From the NCBI RefSeq assembly GCF_030848805.1, contig NC_092361.1, forward strand, positions 3,162,001 through 3,226,000: a DNA stretch of 64,000 nt, read 5' to 3'. Every line of letters starts with the position of its first letter. The first letter of the stretch is position 1. The DNA is from Temnothorax longispinosus (Eukaryota > Arthropoda > Insecta > Hymenoptera > Formicidae). The translations under genes and the position numbers were made by a program. Shown piece by piece: positions 13,201 through 25,650 of the stretch. The notes beneath the pieces are model-generated. The model did no database searches. It was given only the letters and a program-made list of their open reading frames with translations, and was not told the DNA's origin.

Positions 13201-16200
13201 ATGTAACACTGTAAAATAATTTACTTTATATTTTATAAATCAAAAATATAAAAATCAAAAATATAAAAATCTGTTACCTGTATCTATTTCACACCGTCGT
13301 GTGAAGCTAAATATCAGTGAGAAATTTAACATTATCAAATAATAATGTTGTATATATACATATAGATTTGTGTTATACAAAATTGTAACGCCAATGCGCC
13401 CGTTAACCAAATCACTGCGCGTAGGAATAATTGGGAGGATGATTATTGCATACCAGAATATGGTCGACGAATACCGAGTAAATTGTCTAATTGATGAACA
13501 GTTTCGTATGATGTAGATACGCGAAAATGTGACTTCGTTATCCTGCTCCTGTTTGGCTAACAACGACAGAATACCGCGTTTTCATTAAATGGAATCAATA
13601 AGTAAAATTATAAAGATATAAAATGTTCTCGTTAACATTTGTACATTTCTCTCCGCTTCTCCAAAATAACGCAGAATGCAATGTAAGCTCACAACATTCG
13701 TTCAACGGTACGTTTCAAATAGCATTAAAATCCGTAAAGCTCTTATTGAATATACAATGAAATTCCGCTGCAACGCATACCGATGTAATATTTTCGTCAT
13801 ATAATGAAATTTCATTCAATATCTAGCCGAAGGCTATGTTTTACCTTTTTTTTAATATAGACTTTGCATTTATTAAATGAGAAATTTAAATTTCACAAAA
13901 AAAACTATTAATTATAATTATACGATGTTTTTAATAATATACAGATTTTCAGAACATATATGACTATTAATTATAATTATACGATGTTTTTAATAATATA
14001 CAGATTTTCAGAACATATATGACCGTTGAGCACGGTAATAATGTGACTCTGAAACTATGCGTTTGCATATCATAAGTAAAGGGAAATTATGTCCACGATC
14101 GAGTGCACTCGAAACAGTAACATATACTCGATATAAAATTCCATCTCCGTTGGGATTTATTGCAACAATGTAATTTTCGTGTCACTGCAGTGTCTTGCAT
14201 ATGTTGGCATTAATATCGCCATCGGCTTGCACGCTTTGAACTTTGCGTTCAATAGAAACAGGTATGTACAAGGACACGGATATCGAGTGGCACATCAATA
14301 ACTGCTATTGATGACCAAAGAACATGATCTTTGACAAATACAATTCTTTCAAATGCTAAACTATCATGCAAATCAATGAATAATCTCACTATATTCGACA
14401 ATATATCGATACATCACCCAATACATCATAAAACTATTTTTACTAAACTTCAAGTTTTACGGAATTTGTTAAAAAATTAATTAGAATTTATTATCTTGTA
14501 AAACTTTTTCGTGAAACCTCATTGCCTTATATATTATCTGAAACGTATCTTTGTTTGTATTGTGTAAAAATATATTTCTTCTTTACGTGTCGTTACGTGT
14601 TTAATTCACATATTTTTCCTTCCGAATCAAATAAACGCACCGAGAAGACGTCACTCGTTTATTTACCATAGCAAATATTTATCTACGATGCAAAGCTGCT
14701 TTATTGCCCTGTGGACCACAAGTCGTAATTGCATATCGATCGAAGGGTTTCCCTCTTAGTTGTATTTTCTTTCAAGACAAATCCCAATAACGGATAACCG
14801 TCTTCCCTGGTCTTAGCGTTTATTCAGTCCACCGGCCAAACCGATTATCTTTACCGTTTTCCGTGATCGATACGAATATCATGATAACCGTCTGACATAA
14901 CATTAAAAAAAAAAAAACGTGAGCAATAAAAGAAAATGTAAAGATACAAATCAAACATGTTACAATCACGGTATATATGTAAACTAATTATGAGTTAAAT
15001 AATAATTATGGCATGCGATATGTACCTAATATAATTGAGATTTTTAGTCAGTAATTTTATTTGTGCAGTGTAAATTTCAATTATTCAACAAACAATTTAA
15101 TTTCCCAAATCAAATTATAACAACATTCGAATTTAAAGACGTTTATTTCCATAATGTAACACCAGATCCACAATCAAATTTCATTTGAGCAATATCTTAT
15201 TTCGTCAGCATCGTGACGAGAATGAGATTCATCATTTATCACGTACGTGAAAATTAGGCGGCATAATTCCTAATAACAAAAAAGCGTTGTTTCCCCTCTT
15301 GACTGCTCTTTAAAGGGATTCCAGCGAAATGAACCTTGATGGAAAGAAATTAACGAAGGGAAAGCGTTAAGCCGTAGCTTTCCGACCGAAGCTACTGGGT
15401 GTTGCATAATTTATTCGAGCCTCGAAGTTATTTGTCGCATATCTCGAAATTGTAACTTATCCACTCCACACTTGCTATGTGTAAGAAAAAAAAGCTATCT
15501 TTATACATTCTCCTTCGTATCAAGAATTTTCGCTATAACCCTGTCAGAAAAGTTCGTGGCAGCTTATCAACTAATGGATGTCTCTACGAAAACGTTATTG
15601 GATGTCTCTACGACTTTTAAGACGGATAGTATACACGTTTCACAGAAAGATAATGTATCGTGTCAAAAAATGCTTTGCTGCAATGCCTTGACAGCGAGAT
15701 GACAAATAGACATGCAGTGGGAGGATATACATCGTATCATGTGGATATATAATATCGCAGATCTAAATATTTATGAATTTTTACAAGTGCACTTTGTAAA
15801 TGTAAGAGAAGATTTTACACTGATTTAACGCGAGAAGTTGAACAAAGTGACATTATATGCGAGAGCATGTCTGCTCGAACGAGAATCACAGCACATGCAG
15901 AAAAACAGAGAATTATTATCTTCTGCATATATAATAAAAACAATACAATTGTGTGTGCATAAGCATCGCTCACTCGACAACATGCAACGCACGGGATCTA
16001 CAGGTGTTCGTGAAGCATAGAAGCACAGTGAAGCATATCGCCGGATTTATTCAGAGGACACGTGCTCGCGGTTTTGTCTAAAAATCGATAAACTAGTAAC
16101 GTAACCTATGCATACGTAATCACCGATTATTTCCCGGTTGGGCAGTAAAAAATCGATCCCTCGTCATAAAATTTTCCTCCTTCTTCCCGCGGGAGTCACT

Positions 16201-19200
16201 TCTTAATGCTCTCTACCTCTTATCTAAAGATATGCGTTTCTCAAGTTGTAAATAGATTTACATAGTGTCGCGTAAAAGGAATAACACCTGCTGTTTATAA
16301 ATAAAAAAAATTAAAAAATTACTCGGAATATATATATATATTAGTATATATGCGGGTTAGGAAGGAAATGAGGGAATCTATAAATATATTTAGATATTCG
16401 ACTTAAATATGGCTGTATATGAATTAATTTAAATCCGAGTTTAAATCGCAACTTTCAGATAATGCAAAATTATGTAACCGTTGTCATTATCAAAATACAA
16501 AATAATTTTCTAAACGTTAAAATATTCGAAATAATACCGAATTACATCCACGTATGTGAGCAAGATAACAACTAAAGAAAAAATACGATCTTTTTAAAGT
16601 TTTATTCGACGAAGGTGGAAACTGAATATCTTATTTCGATGGGAATTCTCAAGAATCAACAATCTCATCCCATGGCATAAATGAGAATAACAGCCAACAG
16701 ACCGTTACTGGGTATATCTAGAGCCGATGGCAAGTCTCAAGAGAATAAATCGAGGTCCTAATACCCTCGCACGCACTCACACACGTAAAGGGAGCACGTT
16801 CTGCGTAACCGGCAAAGATAAATTGAACTCCTGCGCCTGACGGAATCTGGTATCAACTCGATCGTGGGACATTGCGTAGGTATATCGAGACTACAACAAT
16901 CGATTGACGAGCAAAGGCAAGCAAACTTTCAAATAAAATAGATAAGAAAAAATATATATACCTCTCCTTTTCGAAAAATCCAGTGCAACGGTAATATAAT
17001 CAATTTTTTTTTAAGTTTTAAAGAACTTAATTGAAATATAATTTTCACTTAAAATTAATTTTTTAATTTTCTTACAACAGCAAATTAGAAATTTGAATAC
17101 ATTAATATAAATATTGTGTTTTTTCATAACTACAAAGAATTCTTTCTCTCAAATTTCTAAAAAGATATGCTCAAACACTGTTGCATTTAGAAACTAAATT
17201 TCATATTATAATCTATGACACGCTAATTTACGAACAATATACTTCCTACAGGAAGATATATATTCTCGAAAATACAATACAATAGCTGTATAATAAATAA
17301 TTGCTATCACAATATAAAAATAAAAACAACGTGAACAATATCAGAGTTAATCACTAATTAAACGAGCATTTTTCTAGAATTTCCAAGCTTATTTGTTCTA
17401 AGAACATGCTTTAATATAGCCTACAAGTAATCAAATCTCTAATCAAATTACAGAGAAAGCTCTTACTCGATCTTTCAACTCTTCCTTCCTTATTTCGCCG
17501 ATAGCGTTGTTACGAGGATAAAACGAAACATCCATCAGGTAAATTCCTTTCGAAAATACACAGTCAGATGTGCTATCAGGAGATAAATCCCCAGTCTATA
17601 TAGAAATACTCCTCTGACTACCTCGTATAACATTACTGTGCTCATCCAGTATTCTAGCAAATTAACACAATCTTGAACAGCGGAAGGATTTTAACAAATC
17701 ACATCGATATATAAATACTGAGTTTATTGCGCGAGTTTAACTAATATTAAAGTACGGAATTAATAGCGATTGTTACAACTTATTAATTAATCGTTGCATC
17801 GCGCAACTTGAAGTTGATCCGTTCCGTGCTCGCGGCGTTCCGTTAATGACCGAAAAATTAGATAATGGCATCGATAATTTCATCCTGTTATACCGTACGG
17901 TACGATATGATTAATATGATCGAGTTAATGGCTAATTAAAACGCGATGGGCCGTCCCATCGAAAATATCACAATCAAAATTCAGTATTGTGTATGCGCAA
18001 TACATTTTAAACGAATAAATCCTGTGAAATACATTATTAATGTATTATTAATGAAAAATCGATTGAACATTTCCTGTTACTTCAATTATTTGATTCAATT
18101 TGATTTTTATTTGATTGATTTGATTCTTACTCCGCACTCCCTCGATTCAAAGTCAACAAGCAAAATAAATTTAAACCTAAAAGTTCGAAGAGCGATATTA
18201 AACGTATTCAAAAGCAAGCATAATTAAAAAAAATCACCACTCGTAAACATTGTAAAATAATAATTTGTACTTCCTATTTCCAATCGCTCCGAATTTTATA
18301 GATAGCGCAAAATATAAATAATTTTCATTTTAATGTGTGTATGAAATCGTGCGAATTAATTAATTACGCTGTTGCGCGATAAAAATCAACCCCAACTATT
18401 AAAATCAATACCGATACAATGTCGTTACGATATTAGTGCAGTTATACTGAGTTTGAATTCTACGCAATAACGTCGGTCAGCTATTTATGATGGCTGAAGG
18501 CGTGTTTAAACACTGCACAATATCGATATACTGATATTAGTTCTATAAATTTTAATTAATCATCAGAATAAGTTAAAGTATTATACGTTGGTCACAGAAC
18601 ACTCTATATATAGAAAATTTCCAGCAAGCGAAACAAGTCGACACAAACATCGTTCTATCTTTCTGTTTTGGTAATGAGTAACAAAGATAAGACGATACTT
18701 GTGTCGACTTCTGTCGCTTACTGGAAAGCTCCCATTAATGTGGAATGACTATTGCGCGGCAAATCTTCCGTCCAGCTGCAACTGAGAGCGACCTTTGGCT
18801 TTCCGTTACAGGAAACTCGATATTTCATAAAGAACTGTCTTTCAAGCGGACGTGAGAAAATGTAACAATACATATAAAAAGAAGCAATCGTAAAATGATG
18901 GCGCGTTATCAATACGTACCAAATGATTATATTTATAGTAATACAAGAATATATTACTATGTATTACTTTTGTGAATGTGCAAAATTATGGAAACTGAAA
19001 AGAAACCGACTAGAGACGATTTTTGTAAGTATTGACACGACGATGTCAATAATTCGTTAATCGTTTAACATTTGATGCGACATACGAGATATGTTCGAAT
19101 GGTATTTGACACGACAAAAGACGAGACGTGTCACGCTTCTGTGCGCACTCTTCTGTGCGCAAACTTTTCACATTTATCGGAAACTCGACGGAACCCGTCG

Positions 19201-22200
19201 AAACGAACTTCCTCTTTCATCACACAAATGCATTCTTCACGATAGAGCGGTAAATGATGTAATAGCCCATCAAGGACATTATCGATGTGTCTACGTATAT
19301 GATGTACTCATCATACTGAAAGATATTTTGATTCAAATGATATAAAACAACATAACAATCTGTACAAAAATAAAAATATAAACAAAAGGAGCTTGAGAAC
19401 GATCTTTCTTCTTTAAAAAAAAACACTTGAAAATGACGGAAAAATTGCTCAACCCCTCTAGCGTTACTGACGAATAATTAACGAGCAACGTTAATCCCCA
19501 TTTCACCGTGAATTTATCATATATCATCAACGTGAATCAGATTGGTGCAAATTAACGACACAACAAAACACGGAAATGGTAGGTATAATGACTTTCGTCG
19601 AAGTTTCGTTGAGGTTCTAAAGGCTTTGAACCATAACTTCCCGGAAACAACTTGTGACTTATCGCAGGCAAGTTATATTCAGCGGCAGCTTTATTCGCGA
19701 TCCATACCAGGTCGCCGAGGAAATGCGACATGCCCTTATTATTCAGGACAAGATCAAAAGTGTGCACGCATTGTTTATCATGGAAAGTGACGCGGGGCTT
19801 AGTGATTCACAATGAAACGGTGCTTTGTAAAAGTTACCGTCGCGTCGCGTCCGCGACGGCAAATATTTTGACATCGTCAATGCATGCAGGTTTTTGTCAC
19901 ACGACGAACAGAGGCTTCATTAAGTTTGAAAGTGGATCCTTTCTAAGCAAAACTAAACGAAAGTACGAAAAGCACAGTATGTATCGTAACATTACAAGTA
20001 GCATTTCGAGTAAGAAGAAAACAAACTGCGGCAAATGAGTCTTTATCCTATAACCGAGAAGCAATTCAGTACTATTTAGCGCCTAAGAAAATAAAATTTT
20101 ACGACGCTGGACAGATCCGCGATGATTCCTCTATTTACCGCAATGCAAAATTATCTCTGGTGCGCAATGTAACCCCGTTTCACAGTAATTATAATTTATT
20201 TGAGGCGCTAACGGCGACGACGCGCGGAGTTCTGACGCCATCGAGCTTGTGACGTAGTTTATATCGCGATCCGATTATACAGGAATGTAACACACGTGTC
20301 TCCTTTGAAACATTTCTTCCGATTTCTCGAAATAATAATTGAATGTTATCTTAACTTTCGTTTGGAATATTTCTCTCTAAATATTGCGCGTATATATTAT
20401 CGAATATTTTTTGTCATATTCCAATCTGAATATTCAAACACTGAAAAAAAATTTTTTTCATATTTAAAAAGCCTTACTTGAATACTCCTAATAATATATT
20501 TACTTAATATAATCACATATTTATTTAGAATTAGATATCTTTACTTAAATTAAGTAAAAAATGATTTTACTTAATTTAATGATTTTACTTAATGAGTTTA
20601 CTTAAATTAAGTAAAAATATCTAATTCTAAATAAATATGTGATCATATTAAGTAAATATGTTGTTAGGAGTATTCAAGTAAGGCTTTTTAAATATGAAAA
20701 AATTTTTTTTTCAGTGAATAAATTCATTCAAGTGAACGAAACAAGTGGTCGAAAAGCAATCTCTTTAAAAAATTAATAAGGGAATATGACGAAAACATAA
20801 AAAAAAATCTCCAAAAATTTAAGGATCGTTGAAGCTGAAGAAATGTCAAATGGAGCAATCGAGATTCCTTGATTTTGTAATTATTGAATGCATTTATGAT
20901 TCCATAATTAAAAATTTGATCATTAAAAAAATGTAAAATTATTATACTATGCATGTTTACTCGATGCCTCATATTTGATATCATCAAGCATGATGAAAAC
21001 TAACCAATAGATGAAACTATTATTAATTAATGAAACAATAATAATACTATTATATACTATAACTACATTATATAATATAGTTTTCAGTCACACAATTAAC
21101 GATAATATTGTCCCATTATATTCGCGCTCAATTGCAAATACTTTCATGTCTTGTATATCGATGTAACAAAATGTAAACATGCCCGTTTGCGTCCATGTAA
21201 ACATGAACGCGAATTGATATCGCTCATATATGATGGATGGCTAAATCGCGGAATTAATACAGAAATTAACGTGCACGTTAAATTGCGAACAAACTTCACG
21301 AGAACCGCAAAGCCCGCGCGTTTGAAGCATTATAATCTAATCGGCCGAGATATCCGAAAGAGTTGCATAATCACGCCAATCGCGTTTCTCGCGCATTTAT
21401 CCGCATTCATCGAAACCGCACTGACGTACGTTCGACACAGATTTGTCATCATGTCCACTTATGAGTATAGATCCTTCTGCAACCTAACAATCAAATTATA
21501 ATGTATACTTTGTACTATGTACGTAAAATATATCAAACAATGTGTGAAACAGATAATCTGGAAAAAAGTCGCAATTTAAATTTTTTTGGAAAATAGGGTG
21601 CAAACCATTGCATTTGCACCATCGATTTTACACAATCAATCGCCTTTTAAATTCGCTATAGCGAACGACATTCCGGGATTCAATAAACAATACGTAACGA
21701 ACAATCATGCATTTAAAAAAGTCCATTTAAATCCGGGGGGGAGGAAGGACTTTTATCATTTATTATTTATACAAAAAACTTCATGCGTAAATTGCACTAA
21801 CTTATATTTGTGACGAATTAAATTTTAACAAAGAAAATGTAACTTCCCATTTTTTACAAGAGTATATTTATTATTTATATTATTAGTACAATTCGTTAAT
21901 ATTATCATATATCAATGCAATGCGCGATGCGTAAAAGTAAAGCATTTTCAGACTCCTTATGCTTCCTCTTTGCCCATCTCGCTAACAACACGGAAACGAG
22001 GCCAAAATTGTTAGTCGCAAAGGCACATACACACATTGATAACTTTACGGAAAAGAGGCAAACAAAGCAACGGACGGCGGGTAAAGCGGAGGTTCATAAT
22101 TAGGTTGTTAGCTAAATGGGGAACACCGCATGCAAATAAGCGTGCGCGACACCACGCACAAATTGGCACAAGGCACTCACTCACGTGCCTTCTCAAAACG

Positions 22201-23198
22201 CCATTTCAGATCTATTACACACGTACGTCTAATTGTAAGAGGTGTGGTGCAAAAATATTTCTTTGGGCAAATGACTGGATCGAATTGCTACCCCAATCGA
22301 TATTATGCAGAGTCGCGTTTAATAAACATCAAACCAAATTAACAAAATTATTTAGTTCACTATTATCGAGAAGAAAACATTTAGATAAATTTTGTTATGT
22401 AAATATAAGATCAGAATATAACCATCTACCAGAAGATTTATTTTTTTCAGCCATTCTAACATCTGCATCACAGTCGACTTATATGTATATGATTATATAT
22501 ATATATATATATATATATAAAACTTATATAATTCCCGTGCATAAGACATGAAAACTTATTTCAAGAAAGAAGTATATCTTGCGTGATTTAAAAGATTACT
22601 AATAATCGCACAGCGCAGGAGTATTAAAAAAATATATTTTTAAAAAAGTGATATTAATCCTGAATTTATCAGATTTTCACTCGCGAAGCAGAGCTCAAAG
22701 AGATCTTAAACTCTGTCGTATATTAAGATTCGTTATTGAACACGCCCGTATTGTACAATTTTCACTTTATCTCGCGCTAAATTTATCTCGACGTTTGCTC
22801 GTGTATTTACGCAGGAAAATCAAGAAGAATAAAGTGATAAGCAAAGGTAACAACAAAATTCATTTTTAAAAGTATTATCGTTAAATATTAATTAAAACTA
22901 TTAATAATCGAAGCGTCGATGTAATTTCTAATTTAAGACTAATACACAAAATAATTAAAATAGTTAATTTTAATTTTGCTCATCTTTTCTCATTTTTGAA
23001 CTGTTTCAATATCTACAAATAAAGTAAAATTATTTAAAAAAGCTACGAAGGGCGAGAGATAATATGCTGCAGGATTATTTTATAATTCTTCACGTTTATT
23101 TAGGTACTAATAAAAAATACATTTTATTAAAATCATAGATCAAAAGGCACGTCGACAAGCAAAAAAATAACGCGCTTCAACTCTCTCTTCCTGCCCCC

Positions 23199-23234
<36 letters not shown>

Positions 23235-24370
23235 CTGAAAACGTAAAAATACAAATAGAGCATCTGTAATATTTTTACAGAAACCTGCATTTTAATATGT
23301 CGAAAGTGTGTGCCGGATATAAAATGTTATAAAAACAGACTAAAAGAAAAAGAGTGAGAGAAAGGATAGAATAACCGTTACCAGAAAGAATTTCCATTTC
23401 TGGTGTGCACTTGTCTTTTCGAGCCAATGGGCTGTGTAAAATAATCCGAAAAACAATCAAACGGTGAAAATTGAATATTCGTTTGATAGTCCTCCCAGTT
23501 CACAGAGGCCGTCGCGCTAATAACTTATCGACACAGACGTGATTCATTAACTCGGAACCGTAAGCTACTCGAGACACCCCACCGAAAGTAGAAAAAAAAC
23601 GACAGATACTTCGGAGAACAATTATATGCGACAATACTAAACAAATATCCAATCAATTAATATCCAATCAAACATAATCTGTGTTTCTGAACAAACTGGA
23701 AAATGACTGAAAATCCGCGAATTTCAAATAAACACGAAGCAATTTAACGTGATATAATTGAAAAATACAATCACGTATACCACCAGTTAATCTCCCTCCT
23801 TGCAACAAATAATAACTCCTATGAATTGTCATTGTAAGAAAGCTTAGAAATGCAATTTTATACAGCAGGCATAAAATGCTATCTCCCTTTCATTTTGTTA
23901 CACATTATAGTATAAACAATTTTAAGGCAATAATATTAGAATAAACTACGGGCATCATTAGGTACGAATAACACAGTGTGCATGTATGTACGCTAATCTC
24001 ATCGACGAAATGATATTTTTCATGATTATTTCATAAATTATTCACATTTATTTAGATACTCAAAATATGTTTTATCAAAATCATGGATCAAAAGATAATT
24101 GTATAAGTGGCAAAGAGGAGGAAACGACGCGCGTTTCAGGATCGACGCCGCTGGATTAACGAAATTCGTAGTTAATAGGTAATCACTCGGAGGCGAAGGC
24201 GGAGCTCCCGCCGGAGCGCCTGCATTTTCGCCCTCCTCGACACCCTGACATTGTTGGCGGGATTGGAAGCAGGTGATGTGCTTTATAGTGCTTACCTGCT
24301 GCATCGGATACGCCGCGCTACCGACGAGAAAGTCCCATGCCCACGCGAAGATCCGCGCGCAAATGTGCAT
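10255..24370 (-). CDS. Speculative four-exon gene, product unknown
   Basis: Not recognised; proposed only from splice logic. Exon 1 (24370-24296) starts at an ATG overlapping a TGACGTCA site and encodes 25 residues, hydrophobic and signal-peptide-like (MHICARIFAWAWDFLVGSAA), ending in phase 0 at CAG/GTAAGC. Exon 2 (11722-11524) follows a TTTTTATTACAG acceptor, is open in phase 0 for 66 codons, is Thr/Pro/Ser-rich, and ends in phase 1 at AATG/GTAAAG. Exon 3 (10802-10688) follows TTTGATTATTTCAG, continues in the compatible frame with an Arg-rich stretch (DYTRRRRPMTLRIG), and ends in phase 2 at TTAG/GTAAGT. Exon 4 (10270-10255) follows a long pyrimidine-rich acceptor and gives four residues and a stop. 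Total about 134 aa, possibly secreted. The exons are GC-rich islands in AT-rich DNA. A 12.6-kb first intron is implied. The parts could equally be untranslated exons or unrelated signals. Confidence 0.18.
12488..12640. mobile_element. Foldback (MITE-like) element, 153 bp
   Basis: Terminal inverted repeats of about 20 bp start CCGTTTTCACCAACG on the left and end CGTTGGTGAAAACGG on the right with one mismatch. Inside, longer arms pair again (left near 12509-12542, right near 12567-12600; core ttcaattcactctttgtct). The right arm contains three head-to-tail copies of the unit cgttggtgaaaac between 12597 and 12640, so the right end has been extended by tandem duplication. No coding capacity. No clear target duplication was seen. 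Confidence 0.75.
12652..12768. mobile_element. Palindromic MITE, 117 bp, CTATA target duplication
   Basis: Only 11 bp from the previous element. Left arm begins ggtgcgttccgtttcacgc and right arm ends gcgtgaaacggaacgcgcc; the arms stay complementary through the centre (cataatgcattat on one side, taatgcattatgcg on the other), so the element is nearly one long hairpin. It is bordered by CTATA on both sides (12647-12651 and 12769-12773), a likely target-site duplication; a TA duplication within it is also possible. No coding capacity. Confidence 0.8.
12774..18616. other. AT-rich non-coding stretch
   Basis: No supported gene. Apart from the 59-bp tandem duplication at 13904-14021, I see only A/T homopolymers and short open frames without domains or joining splice sites. 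Probably intergenic or part of a long intron. Confidence 0.55.
13904..14021. repeat. Perfect 59-bp tandem duplication
   Basis: Two adjacent copies (13904-13962 and 13963-14021), starting actattaattataattatac and ending cagaacatatatg, are identical over their length. The lack of any difference indicates a very recent event or an assembly duplication. Confidence 0.9.
18617..18727. mobile_element. MITE-like inverted repeat, about 111 bp
   Basis: Left end TTTCCAGCAAGCGA pairs with right end TCGCTTACTGGAAA, and the pairing continues inward through aagtcgacacaa / ttgtgtcgactt and then imperfectly through the atcgttctatc / gataagacgat arms. The arms occupy most of the element, leaving a short loop around ctgttttggtaatgag. 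No coding capacity; target duplication not resolved. Confidence 0.65.
18728..20438. other. Non-coding stretch
   Basis: No supported gene. Short open frames on both strands overlap each other at 19542-20038 without domain or splice support. A 24-bp CG-rich motif at 19835-19858 is a near copy of one at 4392-4415. Confidence 0.5.
20439..20716. mobile_element. Large foldback element, 278 bp
   Basis: Near-perfect long inverted repeat. The left end begins cactgaaaaaaaa and the right end finishes ttttttttcagtg; the arms pair across aaaaagccttacttgaatac / gtattcaagtaaggcttttt, then across atatttacttaatat and gaattagatat, to a loop built of repeats of ttacttaa (about 20551-20605). The whole unit is almost one hairpin with arms over 100 bp. 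No open frame of note. It is a foldback or MITE; the superfamily is not clear because no target duplication is obvious. Confidence 0.8.
20717..24180. other. Non-coding stretch with microsatellites
   Basis: AT-rich, with a dinucleotide (TA) tract near 22494-22519 and a pure (CT)15 tract at 23201-23230. A 171-codon open frame (+, 22036-22551) runs through the (TA) tract, giving a Tyr-Ile run, and has no domain, so I regard it as chance. No other gene signal. Confidence 0.5.
23201..23230. repeat. (CT)15 microsatellite
   Basis: Uninterrupted CT dinucleotide run directly after a C-rich stretch (gccccccgc). Confidence 0.95.
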
Positions 24371-25650
24371 TGACGTCACCGCCACCTTATAGAGCCCACT
24401 GCTGCCGGTACCAGCGGCGTTCGCAGCACCCCCGCTCGCGCCTTCCGCCCACGCGATTATGACACGACGTCCTCGCGGACGCGCCGACGACACTCGCACC
24501 ACCGGGAAGCGGCTTACATCGCGGGTCGAGAGTATCGGACCTCACATCTTCACCAATAAATCGCACTTTACTTTCGCCACCCACGCACTCTCTCTCTCTC
24601 TTTCTCTCTCTTTCTATCTCTCTCGCGCGCGCACGAAACCGTGATGGCGTCCGAGATTATATTAATCGCCGAGACGATATCGATCACGGCGAGCGGGTAC
24701 AACGGCCACGAGACGCGTCCTCGAACGGGATCGATGGATTCCTGGGCATGATGCGATCGGTAACGGCCGCCGGCGCGCCGATTACGCGATTATCGGCGCC
24801 CTTCGAAAGTTTCTGTCACACTCGATTACACGTAGTCGGTCACCCGATCGCGGCAACGTTCTACGGAGTTCTGGCGCAATTCGCCGCGACTCCGAACTGC
24901 GTTGCCGCGCGTCGCGATAATCGCCGATGTTCACTCCGCACGAACTTCAGGCGTAGCTCCGAAAAGACGAGACGCTCCAGCGGCTCCAGACGCGGTTTTC
25001 GGTCTAACTTTAATTCACAGATTCTCGGATCGACGGCACTCTCGCGGGCCGTTTTCGCCGGCTTTTCGCGAAATAAGGAAGAATTTTTCTGTCTCACCAA
25101 AAACTCCCGTCAACACGGCGTTTATATCGATCGCGATCAACGAGACGGCGGCGACGGCACGCGTCACAAGAATGTCCCTTACCGATCGTTCCCGCTGAAT
25201 GTTGTTATATCCGATGATACGGGGAGGGGAGGGTTTTATCACTGTAACCGTTGGCAATCACGTACTCGTACACTGTTCACCGCTTCACCCCGACGCGACG
25301 CGTGGAATGCGAGGAGTGCGAGGACGTCTCCGCGAGCGCGGCGCGTACGGACACTACGAACTACTTGTTGATCAGCGCCCCCGAGACCGACTGCCGCGAG
25401 CCCGCGCACGATTCGCGCCTCGCCGTGAAGTTGGCGCCGACCCCGACACATTGACGCGTTAGACGCGTTAATAATTAATTTTCACGGCTGCCGTTAAATC
25501 AGATAAATTGTACGGCCGAACGATTTCCACGCTTCCCCACGATTGATAAGAATATTTGATAAAAATATTTAATTCGCTCTAGAACCGTATCGGCACGAAA
25601 ATAACCGTACAAATAGAATCGCACTTTACTTTCGCCACCCACGCACTCTG
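24180..25650. promoter_or_regulatory. CpG-rich block bounded by 33-bp direct repeat
   Basis: About 1.4 kb of GC- and CpG-rich DNA in which both strands are open for long distances (for example + 24748-25371 and - 24038-24502), as composition alone would give. A consensus cAMP-response site TGACGTCA lies at about 24371-24378. Exact copies of a 33-bp string (beginning aatcgcactttactttcgcc) lie at 24559-24591 and 25617-25649. A (TC)n tract follows the first copy. The block looks like a promoter region; a strong minus-strand splice donor at 24296/24295 suggests that transcription may go leftward. Confidence 0.35.

Noticed and set aside
22036..22551. 171-codon plus-strand open frame
   Set aside because: Its end is a translated (TA) microsatellite and no domain is seen.
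24748..25371. 207-codon plus-strand open frame
   Set aside because: Same reasons: GC-rich block, opposite strand also open, Arg/Thr-rich, no domain.
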